NCBI RefSeq assembly: GCF_900184735.1
Contig: NZ_LT855405.1
Coordinates: 309,315 to 373,314, forward strand
Source: Paucisalibacillus globulus
GTDB lineage: Bacteria; Bacillota; Bacilli; Bacillales; Amphibacillaceae
Reading direction: 5' to 3'
DNA: 64,000 nucleotides
The notes beneath the pieces were generated by a model, which was not told the DNA's origin, did no database searches, and was given only the letters and a program-made list of their open reading frames with translations. Of this stretch, positions 35,883 through 45,146 are shown one piece after another. The stretch's first letter is position 1, and every line of letters starts with the position of its first letter. A program made the translations under genes and the position numbers.

Positions 35883-36625
35883 TATTTAAACGTAATCTCT
35901 GCTTGATAACCAAGGCTTGAGAAAAATTCTTGAAGAACTTTTTGAGCGTTTTGTTCAGCAGATTGTAGTAAACCGACTTCAATCGCTTCGTCTTTTGCTA
36001 GCTTCTGTGCTTCAGCAGCTAGGTCAAAACCCTCTCCCCATTTAACATCCCCACGGAATAATCCTTCATCGGAAAATGCTCTCACCTTATCCATCTGAAT
36101 GGTCGGCTCCTGTATCAAGGCTGCCTTTGGCAATGAGATCTTAATCTCATTTTCCTTATCGTTCACCTTAATATCCTTAGAATCTAGTTGTTTTAAATCA
36201 ACCCCAGCAACCACTGTAGTTGGAACAATTAATATTACCTCACGTTTCGTACCAGGAAAATTAACCGAAATATCCTTACCGAACAGCTTATTATCCTCTT
36301 GTTCTATGACAACTTTCAAATGAGCCTCAGCCGTAGCAAGTGTCGCAAGCTCCTGAACCTGTTCCACGAAGGTTGTACTTTCTTGTTTAAACGTACTCCC
36401 GGAAAAAGCCCAAATACTTCCCGCTGTCGCCGCGATAAGTAGAAGCGCGATTACAAGAAACTTGATACCCCAAAATCTAAAAAACAGCTTAAATATAGCC
36501 CCAGAAATATTATGTTTTTCTCGCTTCTGTCCGACCATAGCTGTGGCAGCACTTTCTTCCTGGCCACTTTTAAGTTCCTCTATTATACGCTCGATTTCTT
36601 TTAACGCATCTTGATTATTTTTCAT
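35882..36625 (-). CDS. DUF4230 domain membrane protein
   Basis: Protein of 247 residues with a cytoplasmic N-terminus, one membrane segment (GIKFLVIALLLIAATAGSIWAFSG, about residues 53-76) and an outer DUF4230 domain (LATLATAEAHLKVVIEQEDNKLFG; VAGVDLKQLDSKDIKV; ISLPKAALI; LLQSAEQNAQKVLQEFFSSLGY). Function is unknown for the family. The start is backed by GGGGGAATCCC. It appears to be a single-gene unit. Confidence 0.85.
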   Translation of the reverse strand: MKNNQDALKEIERIIEELKSGQEESAATAMVGQKREKHNISGAIFKLFFRFWGIKFLVIALLLIAATAGSIWAFSGSTFKQESTTFVEQVQELATLATAEAHLKVVIEQEDNKLFGKDISVNFPGTKREVILIVPTTVVAGVDLKQLDSKDIKVNDKENEIKISLPKAALIQEPTIQMDKVRAFSDEGLFRGDVKWGEGFDLAAEAQKLAKDEAIEVGLLQSAEQNAQKVLQEFFSSLGYQAEITFK

Positions 36626-36757
36626 GGGATTCCCCCTAATGTTTTTATCTTCTCCAATAGAATAATAGGCTTCTATAACTCTATCTAACTAGTCATTCCT
36701 AGTGCCTCTATAATAGTACTAAATAATTCTCACTTTGTCTGCAGATTTTGTCGATTT

Positions 36758-36822
36758 AAAAACCCGATTTGCTGACACAGCAGCTTAATGCTTTAAGCCG
36801 TGATTAGCAAATCGGGTTAAGA
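36758..36822 (-). terminator. Terminator of dicarboxylate symporter gene
   Basis: AACCCGATTTGCT pairs with AGCAAATCGGGTT, with a T-rich tract on the minus strand. It lies about 80 bases after the symporter stop, beyond a REP copy. Confidence 0.75.
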
Positions 36823-36871
36823 AATTTTTATCTATCTGTCAATAAATTTATTCGACAAATATCGAGCTTAT

Positions 36872-36890
36872 TCGGGGAGTGACAGGCACC
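36872..36890 (-). repeat. REP element copy 6
   Basis: Minus-strand GGTGCCTGTCACTCCCCGA followed by ATAAGCTCGATATTTGTCGAATAAA, which matches the flank of copy 2 closely. It sits 14 bases past the symporter stop. Confidence 0.85.
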
Positions 36891-36903
36891 TCAAAAACTC
36901 AGC

Positions 36904-38169
36904 TTAAGCGGTGACTCCGTCTTCTACTATTTCTTCAGTTGGTGGGTTGTATTGTCCTTCCCATTTGGCGATGACTAGGGCTGCTACGGAGTTTCCTACT
37001 ACGTTTACGGCGGTGCGTCCCATATCTAGGATACGGTCGATTCCGGCGATAAAGGCTAATCCCGCTGCAGGTAAACCGATGGTACTGAATGTGGCTAGTA
37101 GTACGACAAAGGATACACCTGGAACTCCGGCCATTCCTTTTGATGTGACCATTAAGACTAGCATTAGTGTAATTTGTTGCCAGATACTCAGTTCAATCCC
37201 AAACATTTGTGCAATAAATAGTGATGCAATTGCCTGGTATAAAACCGAGCCATCCAAATTAAATGAGTATCCAGTCGGTATAACAAACGATGCAATATGC
37301 TTCGGACTACCTGCTTTTTCTATTTTATCCATAATCCTTGGTAGCACTGTCTCCGAACTAGAAGTCGAGAATGCTAATAGTAATTCTTCCTTGATCAACT
37401 TTAATAATTTAAAGATATTAAGACCAATCAACTTAGCCATTAATCCAAGGATAACTACCACAAAGAAAATCATCGTTCCATAAACCGTAATGGCTAACTT
37501 CCCTAATGGAATTAGGGAGGTAAATCCATATTTAGAAATGGTTACCCCAATTAAAGCAAAGACCCCGATTGGTGCATATTTCATAAATAAATTGGTCACA
37601 TAGAACATGGCATGTGCCACACCTTCAAAGACTCGTAGTACTGGTTTACCTCGCTCACCAATGGCAGCAACTCCTAAACCAAATACGACAGAGAAGAAGA
37701 TAATAGCTAACATATCGCCTTCTACCATTGCCTGAACAGGATTGGTTGGTACGATATGAAGTAGTGTATCGGCAATTGATTTACCTTCTTGTTCTTCTGA
37801 AGTCGTAACATAGCCTGATATATCTGTTTGCTCAAGGTTGTCCATATTTAAACCAGTACCAGGTTGGAATATATTAGCAGAGATAAGACCAATAGCAATT
37901 GCTACTAATGTCATCCCAATGAAATATGTTAATGATTTTGCTCCTAATTTCCCAACGGATTTAATATCACCAACACCAGCTACTGCAACGATGATACTAG
38001 ATAAAACAATCGGAACAACAATCATCTTAATTAAACGGATAAATAGGTCACCAAATGGTTGTAAGATACTTTGTGCCGTTTCACTTCCGTAAAATATCCC
38101 ACCTACGATAATCCCTAATATTAGCCCAATGAAAATTTGACTTGCTAAACTTATCTTGAATTTTTTCAT
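36904..38169 (-). CDS. Dicarboxylate/glutamate:cation symporter (DAACS family, GltP/DctA type)
   Basis: Membrane carrier of 421 residues with the family's eight helices and re-entrant loops. The signature motifs are STSSSETVLPRIM (first hairpin), FVIPTGYSFNLDGSVLYQAIASLFIAQ, SKGMAGVPGVSFVVLLAT (second hairpin) and GIDRILDMGRTAVNVVGNS with the aspartate and arginine that hold the substrate. It imports glutamate, aspartate or C4-dicarboxylates with Na+ or H+; glutamate is most likely because the arginine in the last helix is present. It is a single-gene unit. Confidence 0.92.
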   Translation of the reverse strand: MKKFKISLASQIFIGLILGIIVGGIFYGSETAQSILQPFGDLFIRLIKMIVVPIVLSSIIVAVAGVGDIKSVGKLGAKSLTYFIGMTLVAIAIGLISANIFQPGTGLNMDNLEQTDISGYVTTSEEQEGKSIADTLLHIVPTNPVQAMVEGDMLAIIFFSVVFGLGVAAIGERGKPVLRVFEGVAHAMFYVTNLFMKYAPIGVFALIGVTISKYGFTSLIPLGKLAITVYGTMIFFVVVILGLMAKLIGLNIFKLLKLIKEELLLAFSTSSSETVLPRIMDKIEKAGSPKHIASFVIPTGYSFNLDGSVLYQAIASLFIAQMFGIELSIWQQITLMLVLMVTSKGMAGVPGVSFVVLLATFSTIGLPAAGLAFIAGIDRILDMGRTAVNVVGNSVAALVIAKWEGQYNPPTEEIVEDGVTA

Positions 38170-38642
38170 AAAAAATCGCCCTACCTTCTTGATGTATTTG
38201 TAAAAATGAGCTTTGGCAAGGTAAAAAAGACTATTCTATTTTAAACAAGCAATAGTAAACTTGACGTTAGCCTTTAAGTTCGGCAACATCTAATATATCA
38301 GTGCGTTACTAAGCAGAATACAACTTATAAAATCCTTGCAAAAAAAAGACAAACCAGTAGTGTCGATTGATATTCTCCACATATTTCGTTTTCTTTTTAA
38401 TCAAACGATGACATAATCGGGCCCGTGGGGGAAAAATAAGCCCTAAAGAAGAGTGCATTCCATTATGCAGAACTACATAATTTAACATGAAGATACACAA
38501 ATTGAGATAAACATTTTTGAAATACTTACCTATTTTAACCTAAAATCACCATTTTTGTAAATAGTGAACTCCTTCACATAAATATCTGAGAGCTAATCAT
38601 GCTCCGTCTCTCACGTTCATTCCTAACACCCACACCTATAAA
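38170..38642. other. Gene-free stretch
   Basis: About 470 bases upstream of the symporter gene. It should hold its promoter. A 63-codon frame at 38309-38500 on the minus strand has no ribosome binding site and unusual composition, so I do not call it. Nothing else is seen. Confidence 0.5.
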
Positions 38643-38690
38643 AAAAGACGATCCACTCGTTTCAAAGAACAAGTAAACCGCCTTGGCATT
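38643..38690 (-). terminator. Terminator of riboswitch-controlled microprotein gene
   Basis: On the minus strand AAGGCGGTTTACTTGTT can pair (with several G-U pairs) with AACGAGTGGATCGTCTT, followed by TTTTT. It begins at the stop codon of the 39-aa gene. Confidence 0.8.
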
Positions 38691-38809
38691 ATAATTTTAA
38701 TTCATGATAGAACATTCGCTTTTTAAGGACCAACTTGTATTCCGGATCAATACAATCCTTACTAACGGTAGAATAGTAGGAATACAAAAATCTATGTACC
38801 CATCGCATA
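38690..38809 (-). CDS. 39-aa microprotein under a c-di-GMP riboswitch, paralogue B
   Basis: A frame of 39 codons with GGAGGT seven bases before the ATG. The product has HRFLYSYYS near residue 5 and KDCIDPEY at residues 17-24, then a basic, helix-prone C-terminal third; there is no signal peptide or membrane segment. It matches the product of 15680-15799 at 19 of 39 positions without gaps. The gene has its own promoter, a c-di-GMP-I riboswitch leader and a terminator, so this tiny protein is the only product of the riboswitch transcript. I do not recognise the family. A role in the motile/sessile switch is inferred only from the ligand. Confidence 0.85.
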
Positions 38810-38834
38810 AAAAATACCTCCAGTATAGTTGATG

Positions 38835-38945
38835 AATCGTACGGAGGTTAATGTATTCGGTAGCTGGCTGGCATAGTATAAACGTTAGCCCCTTTAGCTT
38901 TGCGTCTTCACTTTTCAGTGAATTTGCCCTTTCGTACGATTATTC
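38835..38945 (-). promoter_or_regulatory. Cyclic di-GMP-I (GEMM) riboswitch
   Basis: The minus strand holds the GEMM-I core: AGGGCAAA, a hairpin TTCACT-GAAA-AGTGAA, GACGCAAAGC, GGGGCTAA, then ATGCCAGCCAGCTACCG. The core spans 38859-38930. AATCGTACG (38934-38942) and CGTACGATT (38836-38844) can close it. The segment AACCTCC (38844-38850) is complementary to the GGAGGT ribosome site of the microprotein gene (38817-38822), which suggests control of translation. Confidence 0.92.
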
Positions 38946-38959
38946 GTTATTAAGTCCTA

Positions 38960-38988
38960 TTATTCTATGGTACGAAGTTAATGTCAAG
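38960..38988 (-). promoter_or_regulatory. Promoter of the riboswitch transcript
   Basis: Minus-strand TTGACA (38983-38988) and AATAAT (38960-38965) separated by 17 bases. Confidence 0.7.
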
Positions 38989-39101
38989 TGAAAGTAGGCA
39001 AAAGTACTCAGTATCCACCAATAAATTCCATGATGTACTTTCCACAAAGCTTGTCTATTCTCCCAGCAAAAATCATATATATGATAGCGGGAGGTATTGA
39101 G

Positions 39102-40145
39102 ATGAAACAATCGACAGCAATATTGCTTGTAGCAGCAACGTATATTGGAACCGTGATTGGTGCTGGTTTTGCTACGGGAAAGGAAATTGTAACATTCTTT
39201 AGTAACTTTGGAGCGCTTGGGACAATAGGAATTATTGTTAGTTGTTATCTCCTAACCTATTTTGGAACAAAGATCATGCTAATCTCTGCTCAAATCGAGG
39301 CCTACTCCTATAAAGAATTCAATGAATACTTGTTTGGGAAAGCATGGGGAAAACTGATCAATATCATGATCTTCATCATTGTAATGTCTGTAACCTCGGT
39401 GATGTTATCCGGTGCAGGGGCTGTTTTTCATGAACAAATAGGAGTTCCGTATTTTGTTGGGATATTAACAACAATTCTTCTTGTTTATCTAGTTGTCATG
39501 AAAGGCTTGAAGGGATTATTTGCTATTAATTCTTACATCGTCCCACTAATCATTCTGTTTGGATTCTTTATATTTATTTCGATATTTGATGAGGATCCAG
39601 CACAATTACTCACACCTTTTTTATCCATCAGTATTCCGGAACATCCGTTTTGGGCAATATCACCTTTTACCTACGCATCCTTTAATGTGATTACTGCCAT
39701 GGTTGTTCTTGTCCCTTTAGGGAAGGAAATGAAAGATGAAAAGGTATTGCGATGGGGTGGTTTCATAGGTGGACTCGGTCTACTTATTTTATTACTATTA
39801 AGCCACTTTTCCTTACTAGTCAACCCAGCAACATTCCCATTTGAAATTCCAATGGCAGAGATTGTAAAGCAGTTCGGCAGTCTAATACATGTAATGTTTT
39901 TACTTATTATCTTTAGTGAGATATTCAATACCGTAACAGCGAATGTTTATGGGATAAGTCGCCAAATAAAGATGAGTTTCGGGGTAAAATATAATCACGC
40001 CGTAATAGGTATTCTACTGATTATTTTTTTGATTAGTCAGCAGTATGGATATGGTCAATTACTATCTATACTATATCCGTTGTTTGGATATATTGGGTTG
40101 ATTTATCTTGTGGTGTTAGTTTGGAAGAGAATTCCAAGCAATTAG
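39102..40145 (+). CDS. YkvI-like membrane protein (APC superfamily)
   Basis: Integral membrane protein of about 347 residues with ten hydrophobic segments. The start ATYIGTVIGAGFATGKEIVTFFSNFG is typical of the uncharacterised YkvI family, which has the amino-acid transporter fold. I set the start at ATG 39102 because GGGAGG lies nine bases upstream; the open frame upstream runs into the divergent riboswitch promoter. Substrate unknown. Confidence 0.82.
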   Translation: MKQSTAILLVAATYIGTVIGAGFATGKEIVTFFSNFGALGTIGIIVSCYLLTYFGTKIMLISAQIEAYSYKEFNEYLFGKAWGKLINIMIFIIVMSVTSVMLSGAGAVFHEQIGVPYFVGILTTILLVYLVVMKGLKGLFAINSYIVPLIILFGFFIFISIFDEDPAQLLTPFLSISIPEHPFWAISPFTYASFNVITAMVVLVPLGKEMKDEKVLRWGGFIGGLGLLILLLLSHFSLLVNPATFPFEIPMAEIVKQFGSLIHVMFLLIIFSEIFNTVTANVYGISRQIKMSFGVKYNHAVIGILLIIFLISQQYGYGQLLSILYPLFGYIGLIYLVVLVWKRIPSN

Positions 40146-40256
40146 GTCTTATCATCTGGCTATTTTTACCTATATTTCCACATTAATCTACTATCCTCGA
40201 CAAAACTATAGTATACTATCTTCATAGAATACTAGTTTTTATGAGGAGGTATCGTA

Positions 40257-41369
40257 TTGGGTAATAAGAAAATTTATATGTCCGTAACCGCGACTGCTTT
40301 TATAGCATCTGCATTATTCGGTGTAGATGAAGCAGAAGCAAGCTCGTACAAAGTTCAGAGTGGGGATTCCCTTTGGAAGATTGCACAAGAACATAATGTA
40401 AGTGTGACACAATTGAAATCGCTAAATAATTTAACAAGTGACATTATCTTCCCAAACCAAATCTTAAAGACAGAAAAAAGTACGTCAAATCAAAATACCA
40501 GTACTAAAAACGAAACAACTAAACCAAAAGAAGTCAAAAAACCAAATACAACTAAAGCTACTACATATACGGTTAAATCAGGTGATACATTAAGTGGTAT
40601 TGCCTCTAAACACAAGGTCTCTCTCCAGGATTTAATGAAATGGAATAACTTAAATTCGACCTTGATCTATCCTGGAAATGTGTTTGTCGTAAACAAACCT
40701 GAATCAGTCAAAACGGAGAAGCCAAATAACACAACGGAACAGAAAGTCGAGAAACCAGCAAACACTTCTAAACCAAAAACAGAAAAACCTAAAGAACAAA
40801 AGACATCAACTACTTCTGTTTACACAGTTAAGTCCGGGGATACCTTATCTCGAATCGCAATCGAATATAAGGTAACCGTTGCAAACTTAAAAAAATGGAA
40901 CAACTTAACATCTGATATGATCTATATTGGTCAGAAGTTGAACATTGGAGACGGCGCAAAAGTAGAAACTCCAAAAGTGGAAACACCACCAAAGGATGTT
41001 AGCTACAATGTTGATAAACTGGTTAAAACTGCGAAAAACCAATTCGGAGTTGCCTATGCATGGGGCGGTGCAACACCAAATGGATTCGACTGTAGTGGGT
41101 TTATCTTCTACGCCTATAAACAAGCCGGACTGGATATTAACCGCTATTCAAGTGAAGGCTACCATATGCGTTCCTATTACGTCGATACACCGAAAGTAGG
41201 CGATCTAGTCTTCTTTGAAGGAACCTATAAATCTGGTATTTCTCATGTTGGAATTTATGTAGGAAATAATGAATTCATCCATGCAAGTTCCAGTGGCGGT
41301 GTCATGATTACTAGTTTAGATAATGCATATTGGAAGAAGCATTTTGAAGGGTTTAAGCGTTTTTATTAA
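40257..41369 (+). CDS. Cell-wall hydrolase: three LysM domains + NlpC/P60
   Basis: Secreted peptidoglycan endopeptidase of 370 residues, like LytE/LytF/CwlS of Bacillus. It has a signal peptide (residues about 1-28, cut near AEAS). Three LysM repeats start at SYKVQSGDSLWKIA, TYTVKSGDTLSGIA and VYTVKSGDTLSRIA and are joined by Thr/Lys-rich linkers. The C-terminal NlpC/P60 domain has the catalytic cysteine in GFDCSGFIFYAYKQAG and histidine in ISHVGIYVGNNEFIHAS. It would cut D-Glu-mDAP links in the cell wall. The start is TTG with GAGGAGGT upstream. Confidence 0.94.
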   Translation: MGNKKIYMSVTATAFIASALFGVDEAEASSYKVQSGDSLWKIAQEHNVSVTQLKSLNNLTSDIIFPNQILKTEKSTSNQNTSTKNETTKPKEVKKPNTTKATTYTVKSGDTLSGIASKHKVSLQDLMKWNNLNSTLIYPGNVFVVNKPESVKTEKPNNTTEQKVEKPANTSKPKTEKPKEQKTSTTSVYTVKSGDTLSRIAIEYKVTVANLKKWNNLTSDMIYIGQKLNIGDGAKVETPKVETPPKDVSYNVDKLVKTAKNQFGVAYAWGGATPNGFDCSGFIFYAYKQAGLDINRYSSEGYHMRSYYVDTPKVGDLVFFEGTYKSGISHVGIYVGNNEFIHASSSGGVMITSLDNAYWKKHFEGFKRFY

Positions 41370-41375
41370 AAATAA

Positions 41376-41418
41376 TAAAAGGCATCATTAGCAATATCCC
41401 TGCTAATGATGCCTTTTC
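41376..41418. terminator. Bidirectional terminator
   Basis: AAAAGGCATCATTAGCA pairs with TGCTAATGATGCCTTTT between convergent genes. Confidence 0.9.
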
Positions 41419-41422
41419 TCAT

Positions 41423-43099
41423 TTAACCAATATAGACTCTCGATTCATAAGGTCTGAGCGCAATCGTCTTTTCAAGCTTGCCTTCTACATCAATATAATT
41501 ACCAATCAACAATTCACCTTCAGTAATCTCTGCAGGAACTTCATAATTCAATTCCTCTGCACTGAAGTTGGTTACAACAAGGAGTTTTTGATCATGATAC
41601 GTTCTCAAATAAGAATAAACCTTCTCGTTTTCCTCATCTAGTAACGTATAATCCCCATATACAATGGTTGGATTTTTCTTCCGTAACTGAATAAGCTGAC
41701 GGTAATAATGATAAATGGAATTCTCATCCTGAACGGCTTGTTCTGCATTAATTTCGGTATAATTTGGATTCACCTGAATCCATGGTGTTCCAGTCGTGAA
41801 TCCTGCATTTTCAGTAGCATCCCATTGCATTGGCGTTCTTGCATTGTCACGGCCCTTCACATGAATGGATTCCATCACCTTGTCATGTGGCTCATTACCT
41901 TCCACCACTTTTTCCTTATACATATTCAGAATTTCAATATCCCGGTAATCATCAATGGAATCAAAACGAATATTCGTCATACCAATCTCTTCCCCTTGGT
42001 AGACGTATGGAGTTCCTTGCAACATGTGTAAGAACGTTCCAAGCATCTTAGCTGATTCCACACGATATCTCGTATCATCCCCAAAGCGAGACACCATCCT
42101 TGGCTGGTCATGGTTATTCAGGTATAAGCTATTCCAACCAATACCATGTAAGCCCGTTTGCCATTTCGTAATATTCTCTTTCAAATCACGTAAACGAAGA
42201 GGCTTGAAATTCCATTTCCCTCCAGGACCAGAATCCAAGTCCATATGTTCGAACGTAAATACCATATTCAGTTCCTTACGATTCGGATCCGTATAAAGCT
42301 TCGCATCCTCCACACTTGCACCCGGCATTTCTCCAACCGTTAAAATATCATGTTTAGCCATTACTTCCTGGTGCATCTCCTGCAAGTAATCATGGATTTT
42401 AGGACCATTAATATAGAATTGTCCACCACCAGCATATTTTTTCCCTTCAGGATTTGGAGCGTCTGGGAGGCCCTCCTCTTTCGAAATAAAATTAATAACA
42501 TCCATACGGAAGCCATCAATTCCTTTATCCAACCACCAGTTCATCATGTCATATACTTCATGACGTAAGGTTTCATTCTCCCAGTTTAAATCTGGCTGCT
42601 TTTTACTGAAGATATGCAAGAAATACTCATCCGTAGCCTCGTCATATTGCCAAGCAGATCCACTAAAAGTCGATTCCCAGTTATTTGGTTCTCGCCCATC
42701 CTTACCCGGACGCCAAATATAGTAATCTCGATATGGATTATCTTTTGATTTGCGAGATTCCGCAAACCAAGCATGCTCATCAGAAGAATGGTTGACCACT
42801 AAATCCATAATGAGCTTCATATCACGGTTGTGAACCTCCGCAAGAAGCTCTTCCCAATCAGCCATGGTTCCGAACTCGTCCATAATATCCTTATAATCAC
42901 TAATGTCATAGCCATTATCATCATTTGGTGACTTATAAACAGGAGACAGCCAAATGACATCTATACCAAGTTCTTTCAAGTAATCTAGTTTTTCCGTAAT
43001 CCCTTTAATATCACCAATTCCATCCCCATTACTATCATTAAAACTACGAGGATATACCTGGTAAACCACACTTTCTTTCCACCATTGCTTTTCCATCAT
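41423..43099 (-). CDS. malL: Oligo-1,6-glucosidase / alpha-glucosidase (GH13)
   Basis: Cytoplasmic GH13 enzyme of 558 residues. The conserved regions are DLVVNHSSDEH, GFRMDVINF (nucleophile Asp), TVGEMPG (acid/base Glu) and YLNNHDQPRMVSRFGDD (third acid). Val after the nucleophile (RMDV) is the usual residue in enzymes that cut alpha-1,6 links, so isomaltose and dextrin ends are likely substrates. It removes glucose from short oligosaccharides. It is a single-gene unit; the nearby TGTAACCGTTTTAT is only a poor cre match. The symbol is given by family and is not certain. Confidence 0.88.
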   Translation of the reverse strand: MMEKQWWKESVVYQVYPRSFNDSNGDGIGDIKGITEKLDYLKELGIDVIWLSPVYKSPNDDNGYDISDYKDIMDEFGTMADWEELLAEVHNRDMKLIMDLVVNHSSDEHAWFAESRKSKDNPYRDYYIWRPGKDGREPNNWESTFSGSAWQYDEATDEYFLHIFSKKQPDLNWENETLRHEVYDMMNWWLDKGIDGFRMDVINFISKEEGLPDAPNPEGKKYAGGGQFYINGPKIHDYLQEMHQEVMAKHDILTVGEMPGASVEDAKLYTDPNRKELNMVFTFEHMDLDSGPGGKWNFKPLRLRDLKENITKWQTGLHGIGWNSLYLNNHDQPRMVSRFGDDTRYRVESAKMLGTFLHMLQGTPYVYQGEEIGMTNIRFDSIDDYRDIEILNMYKEKVVEGNEPHDKVMESIHVKGRDNARTPMQWDATENAGFTTGTPWIQVNPNYTEINAEQAVQDENSIYHYYRQLIQLRKKNPTIVYGDYTLLDEENEKVYSYLRTYHDQKLLVVTNFSAEELNYEVPAEITEGELLIGNYIDVEGKLEKTIALRPYESRVYIG

Positions 43100-43389
43100 G
43101 CCAACTCCCTATAGTCGTATAGTTATCCAATTCTATTTAACTAAATCCCCAAAAATAAAACGGTTACAAAAAATCTATTATAAGAAAAGTTTTACCTAGG
43201 AAAACGTATCATAGATTAGAGGGAATTGACAAGTAGAAGAAGCACTGAACATCTTTTTGTATTTTCATGATTTCTAGTTACATTAAAGTATTTCAAAGTT
43301 AGCATTATCACTTACCAAAAGACTATAAATAATTTGAAAAGTGTGATAAAATTTGATAGCTTATTAATTCTAAATCGGAGCTGATACTA

Positions 43390-43698
43390 TTGGAAGCTAT
43401 AATGATTGTAATTGGCGTTTTACAAATGATCGTGTTAGTTTTAGGTATTGTAATTTCTTCTTTAAAAAAGTTCGTACTCGCAATCATTGCTTTTTCACTT
43501 CTTTTCTTTACGCAAATCTTTTCATTGTTTATGCCAGCGATGACTAACTTTTTATTTCAAAATCAGGCATTTGATACTTATAATGCCGTAACACTGATTA
43601 GTAGTTTCAATGGGTTATTGCGTTTAACTGCTTATGTGTTGCTTGTTATTGGGATATATCGAATGGTTGTAGGGAGAAAAGATACGGAGACGGTGTAA
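43390..43698 (+). CDS. Small membrane protein (102 aa)
   Basis: Protein of 102 residues with three hydrophobic segments (VIGVLQMIVLVLGIVISSL; FVLAIIAFSLLFFTQIFSLF; LLRLTAYVLLVIGIYRMVV). The start is TTG 43390 with CGGAG nine bases upstream. It is not assigned to any family that I know. A terminator follows. Confidence 0.6.
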   Translation: MEAIMIVIGVLQMIVLVLGIVISSLKKFVLAIIAFSLLFFTQIFSLFMPAMTNFLFQNQAFDTYNAVTLISSFNGLLRLTAYVLLVIGIYRMVVGRKDTETV

Positions 43699-43708
43699 TA
43701 AACTTATA

Positions 43709-43763
43709 GTTTAACCCGCAAGATATCAAATAATTTCTTTGATTGATATCTTGCGGGTTTTTA
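43709..43763. terminator. Bidirectional terminator
   Basis: AACCCGCAAGATATCAA pairs with TTGATATCTTGCGGGTTTTT. Confidence 0.88.
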
Positions 43764-43794
43764 TCTAACTTTGCATATCACACTTCAACTAGCT

Positions 43795-44961
43795 CTAAAC
43801 CACTGCACCCTCAATAACCAAATCCTTCTCCGCAAAACGCTCAAACCTAAGCGGTGCTAAATCCAGTGTCTCATACTCCCCGGTCCGAATTAACTCCGAT
43901 AATCCTTTTCCAACGGCAGGCGCTTGCTGCATGCCATGGCCACTAAATCCACATGCTAGGTAATAGCCATTCACCAGAGGATGTTCTCCAACAATGGCAT
44001 TTTGATCCACTGTATTATGACTGTATATCCCAGCCCAGCCTCGTACAATTTTTGCTCGTTCAAAGTTTGGAATCCGCTCTGCTAAAACCGGCCATAATTG
44101 CTCTAGGAAGAAATCTCTACTCCAATTAAAATTAATCCCTGGCTTCACCTTTTCACTAAAACCAGTAATTAGGGAGCTTCCTTCATGTCTGAAATAGACT
44201 CCTGTTGGATCAACTGTCAATGGAAGGGGTTTTAAAAGTGGTTGTTCAATATCAAATTGAATGATTTGTCTTTTTAATGGAACAACTGGAATAGAATAGC
44301 CCATTTGCTCACTTAATTGAGCAGCCCAAGGACCTCCACAATTGATTACAATAGGTGCTTCCCATGTATCCCCATTAACTAATTGCACCCCTGTAACCTT
44401 GCCACCATTCTCTAAAATCCGATCTACTTCCTCATAAATATACTCCACTCCAAATTGCCGCGCCTTCCTAGCATAGCCTTGCATTACCGAATAGGGATCT
44501 AAATATCCATCCTCACCACAGTAAAGTCCACCCTGTAGGTCTTCGGTATTTATTTCAGGAATAATCGTTTTTAATTCCTCTTTGGATAAGAATTCAGACG
44601 GTACTCCTAAACTATTTTGCAATTCTTTTTGTTGTTTTAGCCCTTCCACATTTTTATGTGTAGCTAAGAAAAGATATCCTCTTTGCCTAAAATCGATTTC
44701 CGCTTTTTCATCATCAATAGCCATATCTTCAGCAAATGTTTGATATTTCTTTAACCCAAAACGACTGATTTCAATATTAACCTTCGTCGTGAATAATTGG
44801 CGAATCCCTCCAGCACTTCTTCCAGTGGATGAATACTCATATATATTATCTTTTTCAAATACCGTAATTTGACCCTGATAACCGTCATTCATCAGATTGT
44901 ACGCAATACTCGATCCGATGACGCCACCACCAACAATGATAATGTCTGCCTTACGTTTCAT
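43795..44961 (-). CDS. FAD-dependent amino-acid oxidase / sarcosine oxidase beta-like (DAO family)
   Basis: Flavoprotein of 388 residues. The N-terminus has the FAD-binding motif DIIIVGGGVIGSSIAYNLMNDG, followed by STGRSAGGIRQLFTTKVNIE, a hallmark of the sarcosine/dimethylglycine oxidase group. The C-terminal GWAGIYSHNTVDQNAIVGEHPLVNGYYLACGFSGHGMQQAPAVG is also typical. It probably oxidises an N-methyl or D-amino acid. It is divergent from the CdaR-type regulator gene, which may have controlled it. Confidence 0.85.
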   Translation of the reverse strand: MKRKADIIIVGGGVIGSSIAYNLMNDGYQGQITVFEKDNIYEYSSTGRSAGGIRQLFTTKVNIEISRFGLKKYQTFAEDMAIDDEKAEIDFRQRGYLFLATHKNVEGLKQQKELQNSLGVPSEFLSKEELKTIIPEINTEDLQGGLYCGEDGYLDPYSVMQGYARKARQFGVEYIYEEVDRILENGGKVTGVQLVNGDTWEAPIVINCGGPWAAQLSEQMGYSIPVVPLKRQIIQFDIEQPLLKPLPLTVDPTGVYFRHEGSSLITGFSEKVKPGINFNWSRDFFLEQLWPVLAERIPNFERAKIVRGWAGIYSHNTVDQNAIVGEHPLVNGYYLACGFSGHGMQQAPAVGKGLSELIRTGEYETLDLAPLRFERFAEKDLVIEGAVV

Positions 44962-45080
44962 CCCATCACCTCAAGCGAAATTTGATACTTTCAAATAGTT
45001 AACTATTTTATAGCACACCAATAAAACGCAATTCTATGGTCAACCTACACAAAAATATCATGAATTTTTATAATTTTAAG

Positions 45081-45108
45081 TTAACATTTGCATCTATAAT
45101 GCTATAAT
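45081..45108 (+). promoter_or_regulatory. Promoter of CdaR-type gene
   Basis: TTAACA and TATAAT with a 16-base spacer, about 40 bases before the start codon. Confidence 0.75.
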
Positions 45109-45146
45109 GAAAATAATAAAATACGAAAAAGGGCGAGGTTATTGGT

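Noticed and set aside
38309..38500. 63-aa frame on the minus strand
   Set aside because: No ribosome site; composition unlike a protein; probably intergenic.
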